DNA of 64,000 bases from Prochlorococcus sp. AG-388-F11 (GTDB lineage: Bacteria > Cyanobacteriota > Cyanobacteriia > PCC-6307 > Cyanobiaceae), in contig QCGP01000006.1 of assembly GCA_003279845.1 (NCBI GenBank), positions 1 to 64,000 on the forward strand. Direction: 5' to 3'. Made by a program: the position numbers and the translations under genes. The notes under the pieces are model-generated. The model was not told the origin of the DNA, made no database searches, and saw nothing but the letters and a program-made list of their open reading frames with translations. Within the stretch, counting starts at the first letter, position 1; each line of letters begins with the position of its first letter. Of this stretch, positions 40,567 through 50,315 are shown in pieces.

Positions 40567-41844
40567 TTAGAACTTAAATGTTGTCTCAATTACAGCACCT
40601 GTTACATCTTCACCAGCAGTACCATTGACATCGGTACCACCAAAGATGGCAGGAGTAATAGTAACACTATCATTAGGCTTGAATGAGTAATATGCTTCCC
40701 ACATAAATGGGTCTACAACCTCATCTTCTCTCGTTTGTGGCTGACCAAAAGCAACACCTATTTTATCGTCAGGTTGGAACATTTCTTTCCAAGTTAAACC
40801 TACAAAATAAGCATCTGTTTCATCAGTTGTTGCAGTCGCTCCATCAATTGAAGAGATATCATAACCTACTGAAATTTCAGGAGTAGCTGTGCCAGAATCT
40901 TCTGGTCTCCAATAAGCTCTTAAGCCATAGTTAGTACTTGAGCCAGTTCTGGCAGAGCCAAGACTAGTTGAATAATACTGATCCTTCCAACCATCGTATT
41001 TCAATGCCGCCATTAAAGATACATGATAATTAGGTTTAGTATATGCGATCTGAGTAGACCAGTTCTCATCAACCTCTTTAGTCAAGAAACCACTACCAGT
41101 ACCATTTTGGTCGCTAACTAAGTTAGAACTTATAGAAAAACCGTTATCGGCATTGTAAGCAATACCAAAACCTGAGTCAGTACTAGCACCGTAAGCAGCA
41201 CCATTACCACCAAGTTTAAATCCTTTTAGAACTGGTTTATAAATTGAAGGTGTTGCTCCATGCATATAGTAGTTTTCAATTTTTGGACCAACCCATGCAG
41301 TAAATGAATCACCAATGGGGAAAGAATACCAAATTTTATCAACTTTCAGAGTATCGTTATAAGTATTAGTAGAACTCAAATAAGTTCCCATAAGCTTATT
41401 TTTAAAACTTGCTGCCGCGTTTCCAGTCTTTAGTCTTACGTAAAGATCATCATCACCAGTAAAACTGGTATTTAAATTCATTTGATAGGTATATTGAGCA
41501 GCCAAACCTTCACCTAGAGTTCCGTAATCGGCAGTCAAGGAAGGGTTATCTACAGCACCTAAAGTAAAGATAGCTTTTCCTGATAATGTTGTTGTATCAG
41601 AGAAACTACCTGCCTCAAGTTCATTTTGTTGAACTTCAAGACCATCAATACGTCCTTTAAGGGTTGCAATATCTTCACTAACTTCGTTAATGAATGTATT
41701 ACTGTCAAGAATAGAAAATTCTTCTTCGCTACTAGCGTAGCTATTAATTTCTTCTAGATTGACAATATTGGAAGCCTGAGCAGCTATTGGAGCAATTAAG
41801 CTCAAAGAAGCTCCAGCTACCAACATTTGTTGGAAGAGTTTCAT
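40567..41844 (-). CDS. cyanobacterial outer-membrane porin (SOM/iron uptake porin-like)
   Basis: Signal peptide, coiled coil EDIATLKGRIDGLEVQQNELEAG, terminal Phe (ETTFKF). Confidence 0.85.
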   Translation of the reverse strand: MKLFQQMLVAGASLSLIAPIAAQASNIVNLEEINSYASSEEEFSILDSNTFINEVSEDIATLKGRIDGLEVQQNELEAGSFSDTTTLSGKAIFTLGAVDNPSLTADYGTLGEGLAAQYTYQMNLNTSFTGDDDLYVRLKTGNAAASFKNKLMGTYLSSTNTYNDTLKVDKIWYSFPIGDSFTAWVGPKIENYYMHGATPSIYKPVLKGFKLGGNGAAYGASTDSGFGIAYNADNGFSISSNLVSDQNGTGSGFLTKEVDENWSTQIAYTKPNYHVSLMAALKYDGWKDQYYSTSLGSARTGSSTNYGLRAYWRPEDSGTATPEISVGYDISSIDGATATTDETDAYFVGLTWKEMFQPDDKIGVAFGQPQTREDEVVDPFMWEAYYSFKPNDSVTITPAIFGGTDVNGTAGEDVTGAVIETTFKF

Positions 41845-41960
41845 TTTACCTCACACTAAAAAAACCCAATACAATGGGTAACTTTACTGTATCGACAGTA
41901 ACAAAAATAGGTAGGAATATAAGTTTCAAAGCCGTGTAACTTTTTATACTATCAAATATC

Positions 41961-42848
41961 TCATTCAGAGATAAGTTGATTTTTTTTAATTAATGGGTAT
42001 TCCAGAAATTCTCTTTGCTCTACCCATGATGAGGCAACTTCTCTTGCTAATTTCCTAATCTTCTCAATATATTGTGCGCGATCTGTAACTGAAATCACAC
42101 CCCTAGCATCAAGCAAATTAAAAGTATGACTACATTTCAGAACATAATCAAGAGCAGGAAAAGTTAATTTCTTTTCAATTAAAGAATTTGCTTCATCTTG
42201 ATAAATTTCAAATAATTTCCTGAGATTATCAGGACTAGAATCAGTAAAATTATATGCACATTGATTTTTTTCAAATTGAAGCCAAATATCACTATATTTC
42301 AAATTTTTGTTCCAATTTAAGTCCCAGATACTTTCCTTATCCTGCAAAAACATCGCAATCCTCTCTAATCCATAAGTGATTTCAATTGGTATAGGATTAC
42401 AATCTATACCCCCACATTGTTGGAAATAAGTAAATTGAGTAACTTCCATTCCGTCCAACCAGACTTCCCAACCTACACCCCAGGCTCCAAGTGTTGGAGA
42501 CTCCCAATTATCTTCTACAAATCTTATGTCATGATTTCTAGGATTAATTCCAAGAGATTCTAGAGATGTCAAATATTTTTCCTGAATTCCTTCTGGTGAA
42601 GGTTTTATTATTACTTGATATTGAAAATAATGTTGCGCCCTATTTGGATTATCGCCAAAACGTCCATCTGTGGGCCTTCTACATGGCTCTGAGTATGCAA
42701 CACTCCAAGGTTCTGGTCCAATAGCCCTTAAGAAAGTATGCGGATTCATTGTCCCAGCACCCTTTTCGGTATCATATGGCTGCATAATTAAACAACCTTC
42801 TTCTGACCAAAAATTATTTAAATTTTGAATTATATCCTGAAAAAACAT
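41961..42848 (-). CDS. glyQ: glycyl-tRNA synthetase alpha subunit
   Basis: [47 protein letters not shown]. Confidence 0.98.
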   Translation of the reverse strand: MFFQDIIQNLNNFWSEEGCLIMQPYDTEKGAGTMNPHTFLRAIGPEPWSVAYSEPCRRPTDGRFGDNPNRAQHYFQYQVIIKPSPEGIQEKYLTSLESLGINPRNHDIRFVEDNWESPTLGAWGVGWEVWLDGMEVTQFTYFQQCGGIDCNPIPIEITYGLERIAMFLQDKESIWDLNWNKNLKYSDIWLQFEKNQCAYNFTDSSPDNLRKLFEIYQDEANSLIEKKLTFPALDYVLKCSHTFNLLDARGVISVTDRAQYIEKIRKLAREVASSWVEQREFLEYPLIKKNQLISE

Positions 42849-43003
42849 TAAATTAAAAAGTGGAAAAATTTAGACCAATACCAGTAGACATAATAACAAA
42901 GCTCTAAAGAAAAATATCTTATACTACAAGTTCTCAAAAAATATCATCTGATAAAATGCTGTCATTAAATTAGATCCTTAATAAAAAATTAATTATGAAT
43001 TAA

Positions 43004-43390
43004 TTATGTAAAAAAATCTAATGGCAAGGGTCCAAAAGTATTAGATTTTTTAGCATCTTCTTCATACTGACATGTTATTAAAATTCCTTCTCCAAGACCA
43101 TTTTCAGATCTAACAAAAACATTACCAGTTTTTTGATTTGCTTTTAAAAAAACACTTCCATTAGCATGAAGGGAACCTAGATTGCCAAATTTAATTGAGG
43201 AATATTTCTTAGAAATTGATTGTAATGCTTCAATAGCCCTATTATCACATGGTGCCATTATTCCTATTGTTATCCAATCGGTATTGAAAATATTTAATTC
43301 TAGCTCCTCTAAAAGTTTTTTTTCTTGACTATTACTTAATTGAGGAGCAGTTCTAAGGTTATTTAAATCGACTAATTTATTAATTTCCAT
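43004..43390 (-). CDS. DUF1824-like cyanobacterial protein
   Basis: WITIGIMAPCDNRAIEALQSI...EGILITCQYE. Confidence 0.65.
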   Translation of the reverse strand: MEINKLVDLNNLRTAPQLSNSQEKKLLEELELNIFNTDWITIGIMAPCDNRAIEALQSISKKYSSIKFGNLGSLHANGSVFLKANQKTGNVFVRSENGLGEGILITCQYEEDAKKSNTFGPLPLDFFT

Positions 43391-43413
43391 AAGCTTTATA
43401 CCTTAAAAAATTA

Positions 43414-43746
43414 TTAACCAAATGTTCTTCCATTCCAAGCCCACAATGAAGCTGGCACATCTTCAAAAGAAATATAAATCCTATCTATTGGAATCCCCAT
43501 TTTCTCATATACAAAATCTGATATTGGCTTTGCCATTTCTGAAGGATTTAGAGAACCTATTGATTTGATTTCTAAAAAGCAAGAAGGTGTCTCATCATCA
43601 AAATACATTTGGCAATTATCATCTATTTTCGCCATAACAAATCTTCTTGATTTGTTAGTTAAAGATGAAATTAGAATTGAAATTTCTTCAAGTAATTTAT
43701 CTTTATCATTTACTTTTGCTGAAGTCGAAACATTAATATAAGGCAT
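43414..43746 (-). CDS. macrophage migration inhibitory factor (MIF)-like tautomerase
   Basis: MPYINVSTSAKV (Pro2), FVMAKIDD, RIYISFEDVPASLWAWNGRTFG. Confidence 0.9.
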   Translation of the reverse strand: MPYINVSTSAKVNDKDKLLEEISILISSLTNKSRRFVMAKIDDNCQMYFDDETPSCFLEIKSIGSLNPSEMAKPISDFVYEKMGIPIDRIYISFEDVPASLWAWNGRTFG

Positions 43747-43748
43747 CT

Positions 43749-43922
43749 CTATGCAGCAAGATAATCTTTTTTGGAAGCATTTTCTAAATAAACAGTTTTA
43801 TTTTTTAAATTTCTTTTTGATGAAAGATATGCCATATCGTATGAACTTATTCCGTTTTTATAGGGATTAAAAAGAGCATTTTTAGACCTCTTTTTTTTGC
43901 TCCTTTTAAATTCAATCATCAT
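43749..43922 (-). CDS. small basic hypothetical protein (57 aa)
   Basis: MMIEFKRSKKKRSKNALFNPYKNGISSYDMAYLSSKRNLKNKTVYLENASKKDYLAA; directly upstream of the MIF-like gene, missed by track. Confidence 0.55.
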   Translation of the reverse strand: MMIEFKRSKKKRSKNALFNPYKNGISSYDMAYLSSKRNLKNKTVYLENASKKDYLAA

Positions 43923-44072
43923 TATTAAATCTTTAATTAATAATTTAACTTTTTTTGAATATATGTCTAGCTTTTTTGAGAATTTTTAATTTATTCAATG
44001 AAAATAAATTCCTCATACACAATTAGAATTTCTATTTACTAGATTTGCTAAATAATTTATAAATTAGTTGTT

Positions 44073-44711
44073 TTGGAAGTTTTAAATAATTATCAAAGAA
44101 AAAAACTTGATGAGAGTAATGATGAAGAATTTTATTCTGATCCAAAATTTGTTTATCATTTAGATGCGAATTTCAGGCAAAATTTATCAGATTTATATGA
44201 AAGAGAAATTGATAATTATTCAACGGTCCTTGATTTAATGTCAAGTTGGGATAGTTATTTACCTAAAGGGAAAAAATATAAAAAAGTTATTGGACATGGT
44301 TTAAATAAACAAGAACTTAAAAAAAACAAAATTTTTGATTCTTATTGGATACAAAATTTTAATTTAAGTCAACAAATTCCGCTAGATAAAGAAAGCGTTG
44401 ATTATTGCTTGATGGTGGCCGCATGGCAATATTTACAATATCCAGAGAATTTAACCAAAGAAATTGCAAGAATATTAAGTAGAAAGGGCAAGTTTATTAT
44501 TGCTTTTTCAAACAGAGCATTTTGGCATAAAGCTCCTAACATATGGACTTCATCTTCTGAAGAAGAAAGGGTTAAATATGTAAGAAAAGTATTAATCTCA
44601 AACGGATTTAATGAGCCAAAAATTATAAAAAAGTTTACTGAAACATCACTTAATATTTTTAATTTTTTAAATAAAGACCCATTTTATTGTTTAATCACAA
44701 CCAAAGAGTAA
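44073..44711 (+). CDS. SAM-dependent methyltransferase-like protein
   Basis: STVLDLMSSWDSYLP...VIGHGLNKQELKKN...VDYCLMVAAWQYLQYPENLTKEIARIL. Confidence 0.75.
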   Translation: MEVLNNYQRKKLDESNDEEFYSDPKFVYHLDANFRQNLSDLYEREIDNYSTVLDLMSSWDSYLPKGKKYKKVIGHGLNKQELKKNKIFDSYWIQNFNLSQQIPLDKESVDYCLMVAAWQYLQYPENLTKEIARILSRKGKFIIAFSNRAFWHKAPNIWTSSSEEERVKYVRKVLISNGFNEPKIIKKFTETSLNIFNFLNKDPFYCLITTKE

Positions 44712-44816
44712 ATTTTTAATTGTATTAAACAACAATTCTATGAAAAAATTATCAACTATTTTTCATAGCCATAATTTTAAATTTTTACTAATATTGGATA
44801 GTTAAAATTTAATCAT

Positions 44817-45062
44817 ATGGGTTCTAAAAGAGAAAAATATCCTGAAAAATGTCCTTGGGATCTTGGACCTAATCAACATTTAGCCAAAGAAGAAAATTGG
44901 ACTTTAAGATTAGGAGAAGCAAATGTATGCTTTAGCAAAAATAAATTAGATAATAATTATTTTCATGTAATTAGTAATGAGAATGAAGAACAAATTCTAG
45001 CTTTTAGAGCAAGACTCCTATACCAAAAACTACTTGATAAAGGGTTTAGACTGGTTGAATAA
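44817..45062 (+). CDS. hypothetical protein
   Basis: 81-aa ORF. Confidence 0.6.
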   Translation: MGSKREKYPEKCPWDLGPNQHLAKEENWTLRLGEANVCFSKNKLDNNYFHVISNENEEQILAFRARLLYQKLLDKGFRLVE

Positions 45063-45067
45063 AAAAA

Positions 45068-45721
45068 CTAATTTAATAAGCATATATCCTCGAAAACAAA
45101 CTTTTGTGTTTCTTCTTCTTGATTTTGGTTTAAGTATTTTATTGTCCTAGATTTTAATATCCAATAATCGTCTTTACCTAAATTTACAAATTCATCCTCA
45201 TATTCCAATTTTTCAGAATTTTTCTCAAGTGTATCTGGATTAATTTGTTGACTACTGTATTTTTTACTAAGGGAACCGATTCCTGTATCTAAAAATTCTT
45301 CAACAAAAATTTCGATTATAATTCCATGAATTTTTCTATAGACCATATTAATACAGTTATTTTTAACTCTATATTTATCACCTTTATTCTTACCTGAAAC
45401 ACTCATTTCAAACCCACATTCAGAATTTTTAAGTAAATTAAAATTATTTTCTGAGTGCACTGCTTCAAATTCTCTTTTAACCCTATGAATACATACTTCA
45501 AATAATTGAGAGGCAATACTTTTAACAATTTTCTCATCTTCTATTTTTTGAATATTTGGTTTAAAGTCTTTCCCTAATACGAAGTTGCCTTTATGAATAT
45601 TATTATTAGTCAAAAAAATACAGTTACCTTGGTAACCATTAAAATCATTTTTCCAGGTGTACCGATTTTCATAAGCCTTTTTGAAAATCTCCTTACAATT
45701 AATTTCTTTTAAATTATCCAT
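45068..45721 (-). CDS. DUF3386-like protein
   Basis: KKAYENRYTWKNDFNGYQG; internal ATG at 45721 preferred because the longer ORF runs through a terminator into the upstream gene. Confidence 0.75.
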   Translation of the reverse strand: MDNLKEINCKEIFKKAYENRYTWKNDFNGYQGNCIFLTNNNIHKGNFVLGKDFKPNIQKIEDEKIVKSIASQLFEVCIHRVKREFEAVHSENNFNLLKNSECGFEMSVSGKNKGDKYRVKNNCINMVYRKIHGIIIEIFVEEFLDTGIGSLSKKYSSQQINPDTLEKNSEKLEYEDEFVNLGKDDYWILKSRTIKYLNQNQEEETQKFVFEDICLLN

Positions 45722-45751
45722 AAATTTTTTGAATACTTGGAATAATTCTAC

Positions 45752-45789
45752 AAAAAAAAACCTCCCTGTTAGAGGAGAGGTTTTTTTTA
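45752..45789 (-). terminator. rho-independent terminator downstream of the Pcb/IsiA gene
   Basis: A-run/AAACCTCC...GGAGAGGTTT/T-run, flanked by A8 and T8. Confidence 0.75.
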
Positions 45790-45794
45790 TTAAA

Positions 45795-46853
45795 CTAGTT
45801 TTGAGTAATTTTTGTATTTTCAATATTATCAAAAGCTTGACCAATTTTCTTAAAGTCAAATCCCATTGCTCTTAGTGCATGCCAAAGATGACCTTGTAAG
45901 AAAAAGAAACCCAAATAAAAATGAGTATTAGCAAGCCAAGCTCTTGAACTATACGTTCCTGAACCTAAATCTACTGTATCAGTAAAATAAGGGGCGAACT
46001 CAAATTGAAGCTTTAAGGGTTCTCCATATAGATCAACTGGATATATGGTCGTATTTGAAGCACACCAAAAAGCAGCAACAAAAGCCATATAAGAAACACC
46101 AACAACTGAGTATGACAAAATTGCCTCAGCGCCAAGTAATCCTTTTCCTTTAAATTCTGTATATTCTCCAAATTGTTTAGTACAAATATGGAAAACACCT
46201 CCAATTATTTCCAGGAAAGCTAGGAAAGCATGTCCTCCCATAACGTCTTCAAGACTATCAATTTTTAAAAAATCAAATTGATGATTCCAGATAGCGGCAA
46301 TATCTAAATTGTAAATAACTTGTCTTGTAGATCCTATCGCTGGGTCGTAAATTCCATGAATACGAGCCCATTCAACGAACATAATTGCTCCTAGCCCAAG
46401 AAAGATTAAATGATGACCAAGGATAAAAGTTAATTTATCTGGGTCATCCCATTCGAAATCAAATTTTTGTGGCTTACTATTATCTGGGTAGTCTCCAAGA
46501 TCACCTGCAAATTTGTTGGAATGTAATAATCCGCCAGCACCCAATACGGCTGAAAAAATTAGATGCAATGTGCAAATTACAACAATTCCATATGGTTCTG
46601 TAATAACACCATTTTCAACGCCACCAATTCCAATACCTGCTAGGTGAGGCAAAACAATTGCTTTCTGTGCACCCATTGGAATACTAGCGTCGTAACGGGC
46701 CAATTCAAATAATCCAAAAGCTCCTGCCCAAAACATCATTAGTCCTGCATGGGCAGCATGAGCAGCTATGAATTTACCTGAACGGCCAACAACACCAGAA
46801 TTCCCTGCGTACCAGTCATAGGTGACATCAGATTTTCCGTAAGTTTGTAACAC
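45795..46853 (-). CDS. pcb: chlorophyll a/b-binding antenna protein, Pcb/IsiA family
   Basis: TYDWYAGNSGVVGRSGKFIAAHAAHAGLMMFWAGAFGLFE; CP43-like six-helix protein without the large loop. Confidence 0.95.
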   Translation of the reverse strand: MLQTYGKSDVTYDWYAGNSGVVGRSGKFIAAHAAHAGLMMFWAGAFGLFELARYDASIPMGAQKAIVLPHLAGIGIGGVENGVITEPYGIVVICTLHLIFSAVLGAGGLLHSNKFAGDLGDYPDNSKPQKFDFEWDDPDKLTFILGHHLIFLGLGAIMFVEWARIHGIYDPAIGSTRQVIYNLDIAAIWNHQFDFLKIDSLEDVMGGHAFLAFLEIIGGVFHICTKQFGEYTEFKGKGLLGAEAILSYSVVGVSYMAFVAAFWCASNTTIYPVDLYGEPLKLQFEFAPYFTDTVDLGSGTYSSRAWLANTHFYLGFFFLQGHLWHALRAMGFDFKKIGQAFDNIENTKITQN

Positions 46854-46996
46854 TTGATTTAAGTAAACAGCAAATTGAGCTTATTGCTTATCAGTATTGT
46901 TTTTACATGTTCTTTACAGATTTAATTACTTATGTAAAAAAAACATATTGTGAAAGAACAAATGTTACAAATTCAGGAAGTAATATCTGAGAAAGC

Positions 46997-47521
46997 TTAC
47001 GCCAATGAAGGGATTTCACCCTTAAGCTGAGAAGCCCATGTTTCAAGACGTGAATCGGTCAAATCAGATTCGCTATCCTCATCAAGTGGTAATCCACAAA
47101 AGCTTTCTCCAATAACACTTTTAGACTCATCAAATGTATAGGAAGATTTATCTACGTAACCGACCATTTCGGCACCTGCTTTTGTGAAGTAGCTATGAAG
47201 TTCTTCCATTGCATCACAATAGTTTTCTGTATATGTAGAAGAATCTCCTAAACCAAAAATTGCAACCTTTTTACCTGATAAACTTAGTTCACCAATATCT
47301 TCTAAGATTGAATCCCATGCAGTTCCCGATCTCTCTTCATCGGCACCAGTATTCCAAGTTGGTATTCCGCAGATAATTCCATCAAGACCTTCAAATTCCG
47401 AAAGATCATCCACATCAGATACATCTTTAGGTGCTTCTGCTGAAGAGATAAAGTTGTGAAGACGATCAGCTACGTCTTCAGTTTTTCCAGTTGTAGTTGC
47501 GTAATAAATTCCTACAGTCAT
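46997..47521 (-). CDS. isiB: flavodoxin
   Basis: VGIYYATTTGKTEDVADRL, GIPTWNTGADEERSGTAWD, FGLGDSSTYTENYCDAM. Confidence 0.96.
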   Translation of the reverse strand: MTVGIYYATTTGKTEDVADRLHNFISSAEAPKDVSDVDDLSEFEGLDGIICGIPTWNTGADEERSGTAWDSILEDIGELSLSGKKVAIFGLGDSSTYTENYCDAMEELHSYFTKAGAEMVGYVDKSSYTFDESKSVIGESFCGLPLDEDSESDLTDSRLETWASQLKGEIPSLA

Positions 47522-47662
47522 AACTTCAAAATGTTTACATTAAAATAATAAAATCTAAAAACGTTAAATTAATTTCTTTAAAAACTTTTTCAAGTAAAAT
47601 TTTATACTAATCAAGGTAAGAAAAATTTTTTTGAGAATAATTTATAAAAAATTCAAACCATC

Positions 47663-48397
47663 GTGACTGACAAATTTCAAAATAATATTAAAAATCTTAT
47701 TGAAGAATTCAACTTTAATGGGCATAAAAAATTCAAATTAATTGTTTTGTTTGGTTTATTGGGAGACTTTGATAGCTTTGAATATGCAATAAATTTGAAA
47801 AGTTTTATCGATAAAAATCAAGATAAAAATTTAGATATTTTTGCAATCGCTATTGGGAACCAAAATGGGAAAGAAAAATTCTGTAAATTTACTGGCTTTC
47901 ACAAAGAAAATTTAATAGTTGTTTCTAATAATCAAATCCATAATAATTTAAAAGTCTCAAGAGGATTAGATATTGGTTTAGGAGGTTGGATCAATATGCT
48001 TTTGATGTTATCAGGGATAAATTCTTTTAAAACAATTAAAGAAGTTATTAGAGGTTATACGGGCGACAGAAGAGCAAAGCAAATCTATTCAGAATTTGAC
48101 AACATTGATGTTTTAAAATTTTTAAAATTTTCAGGTAATTCTTTTAAAAAGGTTTTCGGAGAAGGTTATTTGAGACCATTTGAATTGGCAACATTTAGAT
48201 TAAATAATATGAATGAAATAATTCAAAATTGGAGTGATTATATTCTTAATGAAGAATACCTTCCACAAAGAGGGGCTTCTTTTCTATTGAATAATAAAAA
48301 TCAAATTATTTATAATTTTTTTTCAAAAGATGTGCTTGGATATTCATCAAACATGAGAGATCCCTTGGGATTTTTGAGTGAATTAATTAAAGAATAG
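47663..48397 (+). CDS. AhpC/TSA-like thioredoxin-fold protein
   Basis: Overall resemblance; canonical peroxidatic Cys motif not seen. Confidence 0.55.
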   Translation: MTDKFQNNIKNLIEEFNFNGHKKFKLIVLFGLLGDFDSFEYAINLKSFIDKNQDKNLDIFAIAIGNQNGKEKFCKFTGFHKENLIVVSNNQIHNNLKVSRGLDIGLGGWINMLLMLSGINSFKTIKEVIRGYTGDRRAKQIYSEFDNIDVLKFLKFSGNSFKKVFGEGYLRPFELATFRLNNMNEIIQNWSDYILNEEYLPQRGASFLLNNKNQIIYNFFSKDVLGYSSNMRDPLGFLSELIKE

Positions 48398-48413
48398 TTT
48401 TTAAGATATTTTT

Positions 48414-48671
48414 ATGAATATAGATATATTTGGATATTTTGCAGCGATTTTAACAACAGCAGCATTTCTACCTCAATTGATAAAAACTTTAAAAACAAAA
48501 AAGGCAGATGATGTTTCTTTGACAACATTAATAATGTTTATTATCGGTGTTTTGTCTTGGATTATTTACGGTTATAAAATTTCTTCTACACCAATATTGA
48601 TAGCAAATTTAATTACCCTGATCTTAAATTTATTGATATTAATCTCTAAAATATATTTTTCAAAAAACTAA
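48414..48671 (+). CDS. SemiSWEET/PQ-loop family sugar transporter
   Basis: FGYFAAILTTAAFLPQLIKTLKTKKADDVSLTTLIMFIIGVLSWIIYGY. Confidence 0.88.
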   Translation: MNIDIFGYFAAILTTAAFLPQLIKTLKTKKADDVSLTTLIMFIIGVLSWIIYGYKISSTPILIANLITLILNLLILISKIYFSKN

Positions 48672-48754
48672 TGTGAGAAAATATTTTTTTAAAAGTAATA
48701 AACTTTATATTTATTACTTAAATCTTTATTAAAATAAAAAAAAATTTACTAATC

Positions 48755-48979
48755 TTGAAAACTTCAAAATGCTGGGTTTGGTTTAAAGGAAGCCTTAACA
48801 ATGGCGGATATTGGAAAGAAGGTTTTACATGTACTTTTGATGAGAACCCTGGAGTTTTAATAGAAAGTCCTGCTTACGTAACTTGTCGGGTGCCTACATG
48901 GAGAGTTTTAACTAAAGAACCAGAAAATTTATATAAATCTCCTACAATTCCTGACAAAGCAATCTGGAAAATAATTTAA
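48755..48979 (+). CDS. hypothetical protein
   Basis: 74-aa ORF. Confidence 0.5.
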   Translation: MKTSKCWVWFKGSLNNGGYWKEGFTCTFDENPGVLIESPAYVTCRVPTWRVLTKEPENLYKSPTIPDKAIWKII

Positions 48980-49049
48980 ATTCTCAATTAATAATAAAAA
49001 TCTTTTTGACTGCACTGCGGCAAGTTAATATTGCTTTAATAAATATCTA

Positions 49050-49970
49050 ATTAATACTATCTACTCTCTTTTTATAAATATTATCCCTTTTTTAATCCTT
49101 GGTTTTCTTCTGGGGAGAAAGAATCCAAAGATTTCAAAATATATAGCAAGGCCTCTAATAAGATTTGGTATTCCATTAAGTGTCATGGGTCTTCTATTAA
49201 AGGAAGGCATAGATATAAACCTAATTAAAAGTGCATTATTAGCATTTTCTGTAATTGGATTTTTAATAATTTTAATAAATATAATTCCAATATTTAAGAA
49301 GAGGCTTTCAAATTACACACTGCAACTAGCAGGCCTAATAGGTAATACATCATTTCTTGGAATACCAATTGCACTAGCTCTTCTACCTTCAACAACTATA
49401 AATTTCACTATTGGATTTGATTTAGGAACAACACTTTTCGCTTGGATATTTGGACCTTTTTTTCTTCAAGAAAAATTAAACAGCAATAACATCCCAAACA
49501 TCAAAGGTCTATTAAATGCATTGATAAATAGCCCTGCATCAAGAGGGATTATTGGAGTACTTCTTGCATATCTTTTTCAAATAGATGCAATTTTAGGCAA
49601 TTATCTTTGGATTCCGGCAAGAATAGTTATTGCTTTGGCAATAATAATTGTGGGAACAAGACTTGGAATAATCACAAATCAAAATGAGAGGATTTTGGAT
49701 CTAAGTGAAGAAATTAAATTTTCAATTATATTAAAGTTATTTATTTTTCCCTTTATTATTTTTTTAATATGCAAATTCTTAAATTTTAACTTCTATCAAT
49801 CATCTGCAGTAATTCTTCAGGCAGCAACCCCAACAGCAATATCCACTATATTAATGGCGGAGGCTTATGGTGTGAAACAAAAAATAGCTTCAAAAATTCT
49901 TTTTACTACAACTTTAATTTCATTAATTACAATTCCTCTATTAAAAATATTTATGAATTTATTTATTTAG
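49050..49970 (+). CDS. AEC (auxin efflux carrier)-family permease; start uncertain
   Basis: Open frame from after TAA 49026-49028; INTIYSLFINIIPFLILGFLLGRKNPKISKYIARPLIRFGIPLSVMGLLL...; ATG at 49185 lacks the first TM. Confidence 0.7.
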   Translation: MNTIYSLFINIIPFLILGFLLGRKNPKISKYIARPLIRFGIPLSVMGLLLKEGIDINLIKSALLAFSVIGFLIILINIIPIFKKRLSNYTLQLAGLIGNTSFLGIPIALALLPSTTINFTIGFDLGTTLFAWIFGPFFLQEKLNSNNIPNIKGLLNALINSPASRGIIGVLLAYLFQIDAILGNYLWIPARIVIALAIIIVGTRLGIITNQNERILDLSEEIKFSIILKLFIFPFIIFLICKFLNFNFYQSSAVILQAATPTAISTILMAEAYGVKQKIASKILFTTTLISLITIPLLKIFMNLFI

Positions 49971-50063
49971 GCAACTTCGGGAAAAAGTCCATTTAAATAC
50001 ATGATTAATGAATATTGTAAAGTTTATATCCTGATAACTAAATAATGTCTTAAGATTTAGATT

Positions 50064-50315
50064 ATGAAGTCAGCAAATCCTGAAAATGAATATATCCCTT
50101 TAGATCTTAGGATTTCTGTGAGGAGGGATACTCTAAGACTTATCTCAGAGATGGCTCATGATATGGGAATAAGCATTAATGAAGTTTTTAGTTTTTTAGC
50201 CGAAGATTCTGTCATCGATCTCGAATTAATGGAAGATTTGAATAATATCGATATCCCCAACAAGTGCAGCCTTGATGATCTAAAAAACGCTCTTCTTAAA
50301 AAAAAACTTTGTTAA
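50064..50315 (+). CDS. small hypothetical protein
   Basis: 83-aa ORF. Confidence 0.6.
   Translation: MKSANPENEYIPLDLRISVRRDTLRLISEMAHDMGISINEVFSFLAEDSVIDLELMEDLNNIDIPNKCSLDDLKNALLKKKLC

Noticed and set aside
45722-45859. N-terminal extension of the DUF3386-like ORF
   Set aside because: Runs through a terminator hairpin into the pcb 3' end; internal ATG 45721 fits the family start better
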